Assembly: GCF_051133435.1 (NCBI RefSeq)
Contig: NZ_JBPGNY010000006.1
Location: 124,001 to 188,000, forward strand
Direction of reading: 5' to 3'
Origin: JAAYAO01 sp051133435
GTDB taxonomy: Bacteria; Actinomycetota; Actinomycetes; Propionibacteriales; Propionibacteriaceae
DNA length: 64,000 bases
In this document: in pieces, positions 24,961-35,554 of the stretch
Position numbering within the stretch: position 1 is the stretch's first letter
How the letters are laid out: every line of letters starts with the position of its first letter
Notes under the pieces: model-generated
Databases searched by the model: none
What the model was told of the DNA's origin: nothing
The model's input: the letters and a program-made list of their open reading frames with translations, nothing else
Made by a program: the position numbers and the translations under genes

Positions 24961-25812
24961 GTGCCCCGATTCGAATGTGACATCCCCAAGCGCTGGGGTG
25001 ACCTGGACGCCCAGGTTCATGTGAACAACGCCCGCTTCGTCGACTACCTCCAGGAAGCCCGCGTGGACTACCTGGAACACAGCGAGAACAACCACATGCT
25101 GGGTAACGGCGTGCTGGTGGTGCGCACCGAGCTGGAGTTCCTGCGTCCGATCGATTTCAGCGAGGAGCCGGTACGCGCCCTGGTGTCGGTGGAAACCCTC
25201 GGCGGGGCGAAGTTCTCGCTGGGCTACGAGCTGTGGGACGACGGTGAGCTGTGCGCCCGGGCCCGCACCTACCTGGCCCCCTTCGACATCAACACCGGAC
25301 GGGTGCGCCGGCTCACCGATGCCGAACGCGAGGTCTTCCGCCGCGATCTCGATCCGGTGGTGGAGTTGCGCGACGTGCCCCGGCCCCGGTGGGGCGATGA
25401 GGGCCATCACAGCCCGATCCGGGTGCGCTGGTCGGATCTGGACGCCTACGGTCATGTGAACAACGCGATGTTCTACGACTACATCCAGGAAGCCCGGATG
25501 CGCACCCTGAAGTCGGTCAACCGCGGGGCCTTCGCCGAGAAGGGCCAGCGGCTGTGGATGGTGGTGCGCCAGGACATCGACTACATCACCCAGTTGCCCT
25601 TCCGCCATCAGCCCTACGACTGTGTGACCGTGGTGCCGAAGCTGGGCAACAGCTCGATGACCCTGGCCGCGGAACTGCGCGACGAGAACGGCACGGTCTA
25701 CGCCGCGGCCCGTACGGTGTTGGTGTGCACCGATCTGTCGGGTCGTCCCGTTCCGCTGCCCGAGGTCGTGCGCAACGGCCTGGACCCCTACCGAGTGGAG
25801 ACCGATGACTGA
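24961..25812 (+). CDS. Tandem hot-dog acyl-CoA thioesterase
   Basis: A 283-residue protein with two 4HBT-type hot-dog domains. Each starts with the family signature: RWGDLDAQVHVNNARF near residue 11 and RWSDLDAYGHVNNAMF near residue 157; the first Asp of each is the catalytic candidate. Such proteins hydrolyse acyl-CoA or aromatic-CoA. The first half has Gln-Val where Gly is usual (xGHVNN), so the halves may have split into catalytic and binding roles. In line with glbO and the HAD gene in one operon. Confidence 0.85.
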   Translation: MPRFECDIPKRWGDLDAQVHVNNARFVDYLQEARVDYLEHSENNHMLGNGVLVVRTELEFLRPIDFSEEPVRALVSVETLGGAKFSLGYELWDDGELCARARTYLAPFDINTGRVRRLTDAEREVFRRDLDPVVELRDVPRPRWGDEGHHSPIRVRWSDLDAYGHVNNAMFYDYIQEARMRTLKSVNRGAFAEKGQRLWMVVRQDIDYITQLPFRHQPYDCVTVVPKLGNSSMTLAAELRDENGTVYAAARTVLVCTDLSGRPVPLPEVVRNGLDPYRVETDD

Positions 25813-26521
25813 GCTGAAAGCCCTGATTCTGGACTGGGGCGGCACGATCACCCCCTGGCATCAGGTGGATTACCGCGCCCAGTGGACCACCTTCGCCGAG
25901 GCCTACGGCACGATGGCCTGTTCCCTCAACGACCTGGCCGCCTCCCTGTTGTCGGCCGAGAGCAGCCTGTGGCGTCGGGTGCACGACGATCATTCGTCGG
26001 GGCATCTGCGTGAGATTTTCGAGACCGTCGGCATCGTCCGGCCCGGGGAGGATTACGACGCCGCCACCCTGGCCGGGATCGAGGCCTACCGCACCTTCTG
26101 GGAGCCGCACACCTTCACCCATCCGGCCTGGCCGAGTGTGTGGGAGCACCTGCGCTCCCGCGGGGTGAAGATCGCGGTGTTGTCGAACACCATCTGGCCA
26201 CGGGAGTGGCACGAGGACTGGTTCGCCCGCGACCAGGTCAGCGATCTGCTGGACGTGCAGGTGTACAGCAGCGACCTGGACTGGGCCAAGCCGCATCCGA
26301 AGATTTTCGAGTACGCGGCCGAGCAGTTGGATCTGGAGCCGTCCGAATGCGCCTATCTCGGTGATCGTCGCTACGAGGACGTCTTCGGCGCCCAGCGTGC
26401 CGGCATGCAGGGGTGGTGGTTCCCGCACGAGGGTCTGCCGCCGGATCAGATCGTCGAGGTCGACGTCACCCCTGAGGCGACCCTCACCGAACCCGACCAG
26501 GTGATCAGCCTCTTCGGCTGA
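25805..26521 (+). CDS. HAD-superfamily protein, DWGGT type
   Basis: A 238-residue HAD subfamily I protein. Motif I is LILDWGGTITPW, so the nucleophile Asp is present but the usual second Asp (DxDGT) is Gly. Motif II is VLSNTIW, motif III the Lys in KPHPKIFEYA, motif IV YLGDRRYED. The DWGGT subgroup is known in actinobacteria. Loss of the acid/base Asp argues against an ordinary phosphatase; substrate unknown. It overlaps the thioesterase by eight bases. Confidence 0.82.
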   Translation: MTELKALILDWGGTITPWHQVDYRAQWTTFAEAYGTMACSLNDLAASLLSAESSLWRRVHDDHSSGHLREIFETVGIVRPGEDYDAATLAGIEAYRTFWEPHTFTHPAWPSVWEHLRSRGVKIAVLSNTIWPREWHEDWFARDQVSDLLDVQVYSSDLDWAKPHPKIFEYAAEQLDLEPSECAYLGDRRYEDVFGAQRAGMQGWWFPHEGLPPDQIVEVDVTPEATLTEPDQVISLFG

Positions 26522-26536
26522 GCCGGCCGGTGGCCG

Positions 26537-26563
26537 CGGCCGGGGATCTCATCACCCCGGCCG
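26537..26563. terminator. Bidirectional terminator hairpin
   Basis: CGGCCGGGG (26537-26545) and CCCCGGCCG (26555-26563) form a perfect 9-bp GC stem with a 9-base loop between the convergent HAD and acyl-CoA ligase genes. Confidence 0.65.
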
Positions 26564-26575
26564 CCGGACGTCCGG

Positions 26576-28411
<1,836 letters not shown>

Positions 28412-28505
28412 AGTGGCTCTCTCCTTATGCAAGATTCCGGACGAATCCTAGTGGGATCCGCGTGATTCCGGCAGGGGTTCGGGGAAAAGATCGGCGGGGA
28501 AACGG

Positions 28506-28534
28506 TTGAACACTAAACAGTTGTCCGGTAAAGT
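28506..28534 (+). promoter_or_regulatory. Promoter of the MarR gene, with operator-like sequence
   Basis: TTGAAC (28506-28511) and TAAAGT (28529-28534) are separated by 17 bp and the ATG lies 6 bases after the -10, so the mRNA is leaderless. The spacer AACACTAAACAGTT is an imperfect palindrome where MarR could bind and block RNA polymerase. Confidence 0.7.
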
Positions 28535-28540
28535 CGTCGT

Positions 28541-29011
28541 ATGACCGAACGTATCCAGGCTCGATGGCTGTCCCAGGAGCAGCAGCAGATCTGGCGAACC
28601 TACCTGCTCGGGTCCGCCCGGGTCAGTGAACGTTTGGACGCGGATCTCAGACCCTACGGTATCGACCTGGGTGAATACGAGATCCTGGTCTGCCTGGAGG
28701 AATCCCCCGACCGTCGGATGCGGATGTCGGAGCTCGCCGACAGCGTGCACCAATCGCGCTCGCGGCTGACCCACACCGTGGCCCGGATGGAGAAGGCCGG
28801 CCTGGTGATTCGCCAGTCGTGCCCCAACGACCGACGCGGGGTGTGGGCACAGTTGACCGACAAGGGCTTTGAGCTGCTCAGTTCTGCGGCCCCGGACCAT
28901 GTCGAGTCGGTGCGACGTATCCTTGTCGAGGCCGTCGACCCGGAGGACTTCAAAGCCCTGGGTCGCGCCTTCGAAGCGGTGCTGGCAGTCGGCACCGAGG
29001 ACGAGACCTAG
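28541..29011 (+). CDS. MarR-family transcriptional regulator
   Basis: A 156-residue winged-helix repressor: LGEYEILVCLEESPDRRMRMSEL leads to the recognition helix HQSRSRLTHTVARMEKAGLV and the wing CPNDRRGVWAQLTDKG, which contains the DxRxxx(A)xLT signature. Divergent from the acyl-CoA ligase and 10 bases before the Rieske gene. The ligand is unknown; aromatic or acyl-CoA effectors are common in the family. Confidence 0.9.
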   Translation: MTERIQARWLSQEQQQIWRTYLLGSARVSERLDADLRPYGIDLGEYEILVCLEESPDRRMRMSELADSVHQSRSRLTHTVARMEKAGLVIRQSCPNDRRGVWAQLTDKGFELLSSAAPDHVESVRRILVEAVDPEDFKALGRAFEAVLAVGTEDET

Positions 29012-29021
29012 AAGGGACACC

Positions 29022-29363
29022 ATGGCCGAACCAATCCTCGTCGGATTGCTCAGCGAACTACCCGAGGACGAGGTGTTGGTGGTCGACGCCGACGACGCCG
29101 GCACCGAGGACGACATCGCGGTATTCCACTCCGACGGCGTCTGGGCGATGACCGACCTGTGCAGCCACGGGGCGGCCAAACTGTCCGAGGGATGGATCGA
29201 GAACGGCTTGGTGGAATGCCCCCTGCACGGCTCGGAGTTCTGCCTGCGCAGCGGAAAGCCGCAAACCCTGCCGGCCAATGTCCCGGTGGACACCCACCGG
29301 GTCGAGGTGCGCGGGGACGAACTCTGGCTGCACGTGGGCGAACCGGTCACCGAGAACGACTGA
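29022..29363 (+). CDS. Rieske-type [2Fe-2S] ferredoxin
   Basis: A 113-residue soluble Rieske protein. Ligands are Cys47, His49, Cys66 and His69 (CSHGAAKLSEG ... CPLHGSEF). The size and lack of an anchor match ferredoxin components of non-haem iron dioxygenases or NirD-like proteins. No oxygenase is encoded nearby, so the partner is elsewhere. AGAAGGGA precedes the ATG. Confidence 0.9.
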   Translation: MAEPILVGLLSELPEDEVLVVDADDAGTEDDIAVFHSDGVWAMTDLCSHGAAKLSEGWIENGLVECPLHGSEFCLRSGKPQTLPANVPVDTHRVEVRGDELWLHVGEPVTEND

Positions 29364-29433
29364 CACTGCTGCCTGCGGTCGAACCTCTTGAGGGCGCGAG
29401 CAAGCGCCGCTCCCCCCACGGCTGTTGGGTGGC

Positions 29434-30216
29434 TCAGTCGGAGTCGACGTGTTCGTGCAGTCGGCGGATCGCGACCGCGACCGCATAGGGGGTTTCGATC
29501 GCCGACATGTGCCCGGCTCGCGGGACGGTGATCAGCTCGGCATCCTTGCCGAGGGCATCGGCCATCCGCTGGGCGTCCTCGGCAGGTGACATGTCGTCCT
29601 CGTCGCCACGCAACACCAGGGCGGGCACGTCCAGCTTCTCGAGCACCGCATGCCGGTCGGGCCGGGCCGCCATCGCCCGCTGCCCCCAGGCAATGCCGGC
29701 CGGCGGGGCCTCGGCCAGCCATGCGCGCAACACCTCGACCACCTCGGGACGCTCGGCGTGGGTGGTGGCACCGAGCACGGCATTGACCATCGGCGCGACC
29801 GCATCGGCGCCGTCCTCCCCCTCGGCGGCATCGGCGATCGCCAACCGGTTCTGCTTCGCCTCCTCGGGGTCGGCCCCGGCCTTGGTGTCGAGCAGGCCGA
29901 TCCCGGCAACCAGGTCCGGATGCGATTCGGCCAGCGCCATCGCGGCATACCCACCCATCGATAGGCCCACCACGACCGCCCGGGTGACGCTCTCCTCGGC
30001 CAAGCCTGCGGCCAGCAGTTCGGCATAGGCATCGAGAGAGGGCTCACCCTCGGGGATGCCCGAGCCACCGAAACCGGGGGCATTGACCGCGATCACCGGC
30101 ACCCCGGGCAACTCGGCGATCACCGCTTCCCACATCCGGAAATCCAGCGGAAAGCCGTGCAGCAGCACCACGGGAAGACCGGTCGCCGGGCCGAAACGAT
30201 GCATCGTGAGAGTCAT
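29434..30216 (-). CDS. Alpha/beta hydrolase
   Basis: A 260-residue fold with oxyanion motif LLHGFPLDFRMW, nucleophile elbow GLSMGGY (Ser), Asp in VLRGDEDDMSP and His in PRAGHMSAIE, so the triad is complete. Typical of small esterases, lactonases or 3-oxoadipate enol-lactonase-like enzymes. Substrate unknown. Convergent with the Rieske gene. Confidence 0.88.
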   Translation of the reverse strand: MTLTMHRFGPATGLPVVLLHGFPLDFRMWEAVIAELPGVPVIAVNAPGFGGSGIPEGEPSLDAYAELLAAGLAEESVTRAVVVGLSMGGYAAMALAESHPDLVAGIGLLDTKAGADPEEAKQNRLAIADAAEGEDGADAVAPMVNAVLGATTHAERPEVVEVLRAWLAEAPPAGIAWGQRAMAARPDRHAVLEKLDVPALVLRGDEDDMSPAEDAQRMADALGKDAELITVPRAGHMSAIETPYAVAVAIRRLHEHVDSD

Positions 30217-30278
30217 ACCCCAAGGATGTCACGCGCCCCTGGGGGCTCGGAGCACCTCCGTCGAGTGTCGGACCCGGG

Positions 30279-30332
30279 CATATCGAAAGTCGTTGCGCAT
30301 ATCGAGATTCATTGTTATCGTTTTTCGATATG
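30279..30332 (+). promoter_or_regulatory. Iterated ATATCGA boxes before the DUF2975/XRE operon
   Basis: CATATCGAAA (30279), CATATCGAGA (30298) and the inverted TTTTTCGATATG (30321-30332) lie around a possible promoter (TTGCGC 30294-30299, TATCGT about 30316). The 19-bp step and the inverted third box suggest binding of a dimeric regulator, most simply the XRE protein of the operon. Confidence 0.5.
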
Positions 30333-30353
30333 AGCCCCAGTGAGGAGACCCCG

Positions 30354-30965
30354 ATGCCCAAACGCTTGCGGATACCGGCCTTCAGCCAGTCGGATTTCGG
30401 TTGGAGCTATCTGCTGATGGCGCTGGTGGCCATCACCCTGCCGGTGCTCACGATTATCCGGCCGCTGGTGCAGTGGATCCGGGGCAGCACTCTGGTCACG
30501 TCGGTGATGCTCCCCCACGGCATGGATCTGACCACCCCGCTGTCGGGTGCGCGGGTCTGGGAGAGCACCCTCACCGTCGAGATCGCTCAGGCCTCGACCA
30601 CCGCCTGGCTGGCGCACCTGGGCCGCGGAGTGCTGCTCACCGCGGTGGTGTGGTGGGTGCTGTATCTGCTCGGACGGCTGCTGCGCTCGGTTCAGGACGG
30701 CACCCCGTTCCGGGCCGAGAACGTCACCCGGTTGCGGGTCGCGGGCGTGGTGGTGATGGCCGGGGCCATCGTGTGGATGTTCTACAACGGTCTGATCAAT
30801 CCGATTCTGCTGGGTGAGGTGGTGCCGGCCCACGGTGTGATGTGGCTGGCGCAGTTGTCGTATGGCTCACTGCTGGTGGTCGGATTCGGAGTGTTGCTGA
30901 CCGTGGTGGCCGAGGTTTTCCAGCGCGGGGTGCGGTTGGAGGAAGACGCAGAGGGCGTGATCTGA
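30354..30965 (+). CDS. DUF2975 membrane protein
   Basis: A 203-residue protein with four membrane segments (SYLLMALVAITLPVL, GVLLTAVVWWVLYLLGRLL, VAGVVVMAGAIVWMFYN, LSYGSLLVVGFGVLLTVVAEVF), ending VFQRGVRLEED, typical of DUF2975 (YoaS-like). The ATG 30354 is chosen for GAGGAG upstream; ATG 30330 lies in the operator region. Genes of this family almost always precede a YozG-like XRE regulator, as here. Function unknown. Confidence 0.82.
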   Translation: MPKRLRIPAFSQSDFGWSYLLMALVAITLPVLTIIRPLVQWIRGSTLVTSVMLPHGMDLTTPLSGARVWESTLTVEIAQASTTAWLAHLGRGVLLTAVVWWVLYLLGRLLRSVQDGTPFRAENVTRLRVAGVVVMAGAIVWMFYNGLINPILLGEVVPAHGVMWLAQLSYGSLLVVGFGVLLTVVAEVFQRGVRLEEDAEGVI

Positions 30966-31186
30966 TGGGCGCCGACGAGCCGCACCGGGTCGTGTGTCAC
31001 CTCGACGAGTTGCTCGAGGCCCGGTCGATGACGCTGACGGCGTTGGCCGAGCAGGTCGGGGTGACCCCGGTGAACCTGTCGATCCTGAAGAACAACCGGG
31101 CCAAGGCCGTCCGGTTCACCACCCTGACCGCCCTGTGCGAGGCGCTGGAGTGCTCGCCGGGAGATGTGTTCAGCATCGAGCCATGA
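30965..31186 (+). CDS. YozG-like XRE-family regulator
   Basis: A 73-residue Cro/C1-type HTH protein: MTLTALAEQVGVTPVNLSILKNN is the HTH and LCEALECSPGDVFSIEP the conserved end. ATG 30965 overlaps the DUF2975 stop (TGATG). It likely represses this operon through the ATATCGA boxes upstream. Confidence 0.88.
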   Translation: MGADEPHRVVCHLDELLEARSMTLTALAEQVGVTPVNLSILKNNRAKAVRFTTLTALCEALECSPGDVFSIEP

Positions 31187-31232
31187 CCGACGAGGGCCGC
31201 CACCGAGTACATCCGGTGGCGGCCCTCGTCGG
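31187..31232. terminator. Strong bidirectional terminator
   Basis: A perfect 19-bp stem (31187-31205 with 31214-31232, outer part CCGACGAGGGCCGCC) and 8-base loop immediately after the XRE stop, between convergent XRE and ettA genes. Confidence 0.85.
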
Positions 31233-31262
31233 ACGCGGCCGACTCTCAGCAGTCGGTGCGGT

Positions 31263-32945
<1,683 letters not shown>

Positions 32946-33099
32946 GAACCAACCTTCAGTGCGTGATCGTGGGGTGCCCGGACACAGGCGGCACCCAACC
33001 TACCCGAACCGCAAATCACCTCGCATCGCCGACCGGGTGGAACCGCCCGGTCACGCGGACGGGACCGCCCGGCCCCACAGGGGTCCAACCACGGCCATT

Positions 33100-33206
33100 G
33101 CAGGGGACGACCCACGCCCGAACCCGGAAACGTCCTGGGTGCGTAGCCGCCGCGTGCCATGCAACGGACGCCCGCACCCGGACCGGAAACGTCAGCCGAC
33201 CCCTGC
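33100..33206. repeat. Repeat-containing intergenic segment
   Basis: Outer GCAGGGG and CCCCTGC are inverted, and CCGGAAACGTC occurs twice inside (about 33125 and 33184). A hairpin GACCGGGTGG/CCGCCCGGTC is slightly upstream near 33035-33057. The 32946-33223 gap has no credible gene. Confidence 0.35.
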
Positions 33207-33223
33207 CACGCCGCAGCGCTCAC

Positions 33224-33715
33224 TCAGGCAGCCGCCTCCTCGGAATCGATCGGCTCGGCCGCCGCACCTGCTACCTCGGCGTCTGCCACCTCGAAACCTT
33301 CGGCGTCCTCGAGCGCCTGTCGGGAGGCCTCGTCGCGCTCGGCCTGGGCCTTGGCGGCCTTCTCATTGCGGCGGAACCCTTCGACGGTGCCGCGGGTGAG
33401 GTCGTGGCCGACCGAGTACGCCTCGATGTGCAACTGCTCGCGTTCCTCGCCCTCCTTCGAGGTCCAGGTCGCGGTGCGCAACTTGCCGTGCACCACGACC
33501 GGGTCGCCCTTGCGCAGGGAATCGCGCACGTTGTCGGCGAGTTGTCGCCAGCACTGCACGGTCAGCCACGTGGTGGGTTGGTCGAACCAGTTGCCGTTGC
33601 GCATCACCCGTGGGGTGTTCGCCAACCGGAACGTGGCCAGGTTCAGGTGGTCGCTCACCGTGCGGTGGTCGACCTCATTGCCGAGATTGCCGGTGATCGT
33701 GATCTGGGGCTCCAT
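33224..33715 (-). CDS. ssb: Single-stranded DNA-binding protein, tail-less type
   Basis: A 163-residue protein with one OB fold (ITITGNLGNEVDHRTVSDHLNLATFRLANTP, then WLTVQCWRQLADNVRDSLRKGDPVVVHGKL). AGGAGG precedes ATG 33715. Beyond the OB fold is a Lys/Ala/Glu helix rather than a Gly/Pro-rich linker, and the end EPIDSEEAAA lacks the DDDIPF-like tip used to recruit repair proteins. It may therefore be an accessory SSB (competence or stress paralogue). Confidence 0.88.
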   Translation of the reverse strand: MEPQITITGNLGNEVDHRTVSDHLNLATFRLANTPRVMRNGNWFDQPTTWLTVQCWRQLADNVRDSLRKGDPVVVHGKLRTATWTSKEGEEREQLHIEAYSVGHDLTRGTVEGFRRNEKAAKAQAERDEASRQALEDAEGFEVADAEVAGAAAEPIDSEEAAA

Positions 33716-33856
33716 CCGGGGGCCTCCTTTCTGCTTACCCAACACAGTGGGCACCCGGATCGGTGAGTTCCCTCGGCGAAACGAAATTGTGGAGAGTGCT
33801 TCGAGGCGAATTCGAGCTGTGGAAAGTCGTCGTCCACGTGCCCGTGGCTGCGCCCC

Positions 33857-35554
33857 TCAGGCTGCGGCGCGCAGGGCGGCTTCGCGGGCGTCCCGATGCC
33901 GGTCGAGTTCGGTTTCGATCGGCATCAGCACCAGATCGTTGGCCACGTCGGCGATCGACAGGTACAGCGCCCGGCGGGCCCGGTGCGCAGCACGTTTCGC
34001 CCCGACCACCACCCCGACGCGGGAGAACAGTGCCAGTAACAACCCGGCCAACACACCGCCGACGGCGAGCACCGTCGGAGCCGGCACACCCCACCACAAC
34101 ACCTCGGGCAGCGGCGGCATCTGCAGGTAGAGCAGCAGGAAAGCCACCCCCAACCAGATCAGTCCGACCAGGGCGGTGAGCAGCACCAGCCACTGCACCA
34201 CCCGCACCGCCGACCACCAGCGATGTTTGCGATCCATCCCCAGATCGGTGGTGGCCACGGCCCGGTCGAGTCGATCGGGCAACTCGGGCAGATGGGAGCG
34301 TCCGGCTTGGGCAACCGCCATCGACCAGCCGCGCGGCATCGCCTCGGCGCTGCTGCGGGTGATCTCGCGCACCGCGGTCTCGACCCGGGCCGATTGCACC
34401 CCCGAAGCGGCCGGCAACGAGGTGCGGCCCACCCGGGAGGGGTCGATCTCCTTGCGTTCCACCGCGCCGCCGACGCCCTTGCGCAGCCGGTCGAGGTGCA
34501 GTCGGCGCAACGGGTCGGGCTTGAATCGTCCGATCCAGGCCAGTACCGGCCAGCCGGTGGCTTGGGCGCCGCGCTGGCGCCAGGCACTGTCGACCGCGTC
34601 CACCACCGCAGGCACCCGGGCGGCCTCGGCCAGGGCGCCGATCAGCCGTTTGCGATCGGTGTCGGCCAGTTCGGTCTGCGGGCCGGCAGCGGTGGCGCCG
34701 GCCAAATCATCGGCAGCCGCCCGCACGTCGGCGGCGAGCCGGTTCGCGGCCGCGGCCTTCGCGGTGACCAGTTCGGCCAGTCGGGCGCGCAGTTCGCCGA
34801 CTCCGGCCCCGGTACGCGCCGAGGTCGCGTGGATCTCCACCTCGGCCAGACCTTCGGCGTCCAGTAGCCGGCGCAGGTCGGTCAGGCAGCGTTCGAGTTC
34901 GGCCTCGCTCAACCGGTCGATCTGGTTCAGCACCACCAGCATCACCCCGGCATGGCGGGCCATCGGGATCAGGTAGTTCTCGTGCAGAGCCGCATCGGCG
35001 TACTTCTGCGGGTCGAGCACCCAGGCCACCGCGTCGACCAGTTGCACCATCCGGTCGACCTCTAGCCGGTGCGCGGCCTCGGTGGAGTCGTGGTCGGGCA
35101 GGTCCAGCAACACCAGCCCGTCCAGCGACGGGGCGGGTGGCCCGGCTCGTCCGGGCAAGGCCAGCCGGCGTTTCGGCGCGGGCAGGGCCAGGGTCGGGTC
35201 ATCACCGCTGAGTTGGTGGCGGGTGCGCACGTCCAGCCAGTCGAGCAGATCGGTGGTCGGCTCGGATCCGAAGACCGCGGCGGTGGTGGTCGAGGTGGTG
35301 GGACGGCGCATGCTGACCGAGGACAGTTCGGTGCCGGTGAGGGCATTGAACAGGCTGGATTTGCCCGACCCGGTGGCCCCACCGAGCGCCACCACGGTCG
35401 CTTCACCCGAGAAGGCGAGCCGGTGGTCGGCCTGGGCCACCACCCGTTCGGCCTCCTCCACCGCCGCGTCGGGGGCTCGTCCGCGTGAGAGGTCGGCCGC
35501 CTCGGCCAGCGCACGAGTGCGTTCGGGTAGCGACGGGCTTGTCGTGCGGGCCAT
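33857..35554 (-). CDS. Membrane-anchored GTPase, dynamin/YfjP-like, second of a pair
   Basis: A 565-residue protein with an N-terminal G domain: P-loop GGATGSGKSSLF, switch region RRPTTSTTTAAV, G3 LLDLPDHDS and G4 NQID. A helical middle follows, then two hydrophobic helices (VVQWLVLLTALVGLIWLGVAFLL; TVLAVGGVLAGLLLALF) and a basic C-terminal segment (GAKRAAHRARRAL). This layout fits bacterial dynamin-like or YfjP-type GTPases at the membrane. ATG 35554 overlaps the preceding GTPase stop by one base, so both are made together. Confidence 0.8.
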   Translation of the reverse strand: MARTTSPSLPERTRALAEAADLSRGRAPDAAVEEAERVVAQADHRLAFSGEATVVALGGATGSGKSSLFNALTGTELSSVSMRRPTTSTTTAAVFGSEPTTDLLDWLDVRTRHQLSGDDPTLALPAPKRRLALPGRAGPPAPSLDGLVLLDLPDHDSTEAAHRLEVDRMVQLVDAVAWVLDPQKYADAALHENYLIPMARHAGVMLVVLNQIDRLSEAELERCLTDLRRLLDAEGLAEVEIHATSARTGAGVGELRARLAELVTAKAAAANRLAADVRAAADDLAGATAAGPQTELADTDRKRLIGALAEAARVPAVVDAVDSAWRQRGAQATGWPVLAWIGRFKPDPLRRLHLDRLRKGVGGAVERKEIDPSRVGRTSLPAASGVQSARVETAVREITRSSAEAMPRGWSMAVAQAGRSHLPELPDRLDRAVATTDLGMDRKHRWWSAVRVVQWLVLLTALVGLIWLGVAFLLLYLQMPPLPEVLWWGVPAPTVLAVGGVLAGLLLALFSRVGVVVGAKRAAHRARRALYLSIADVANDLVLMPIETELDRHRDAREAALRAAA

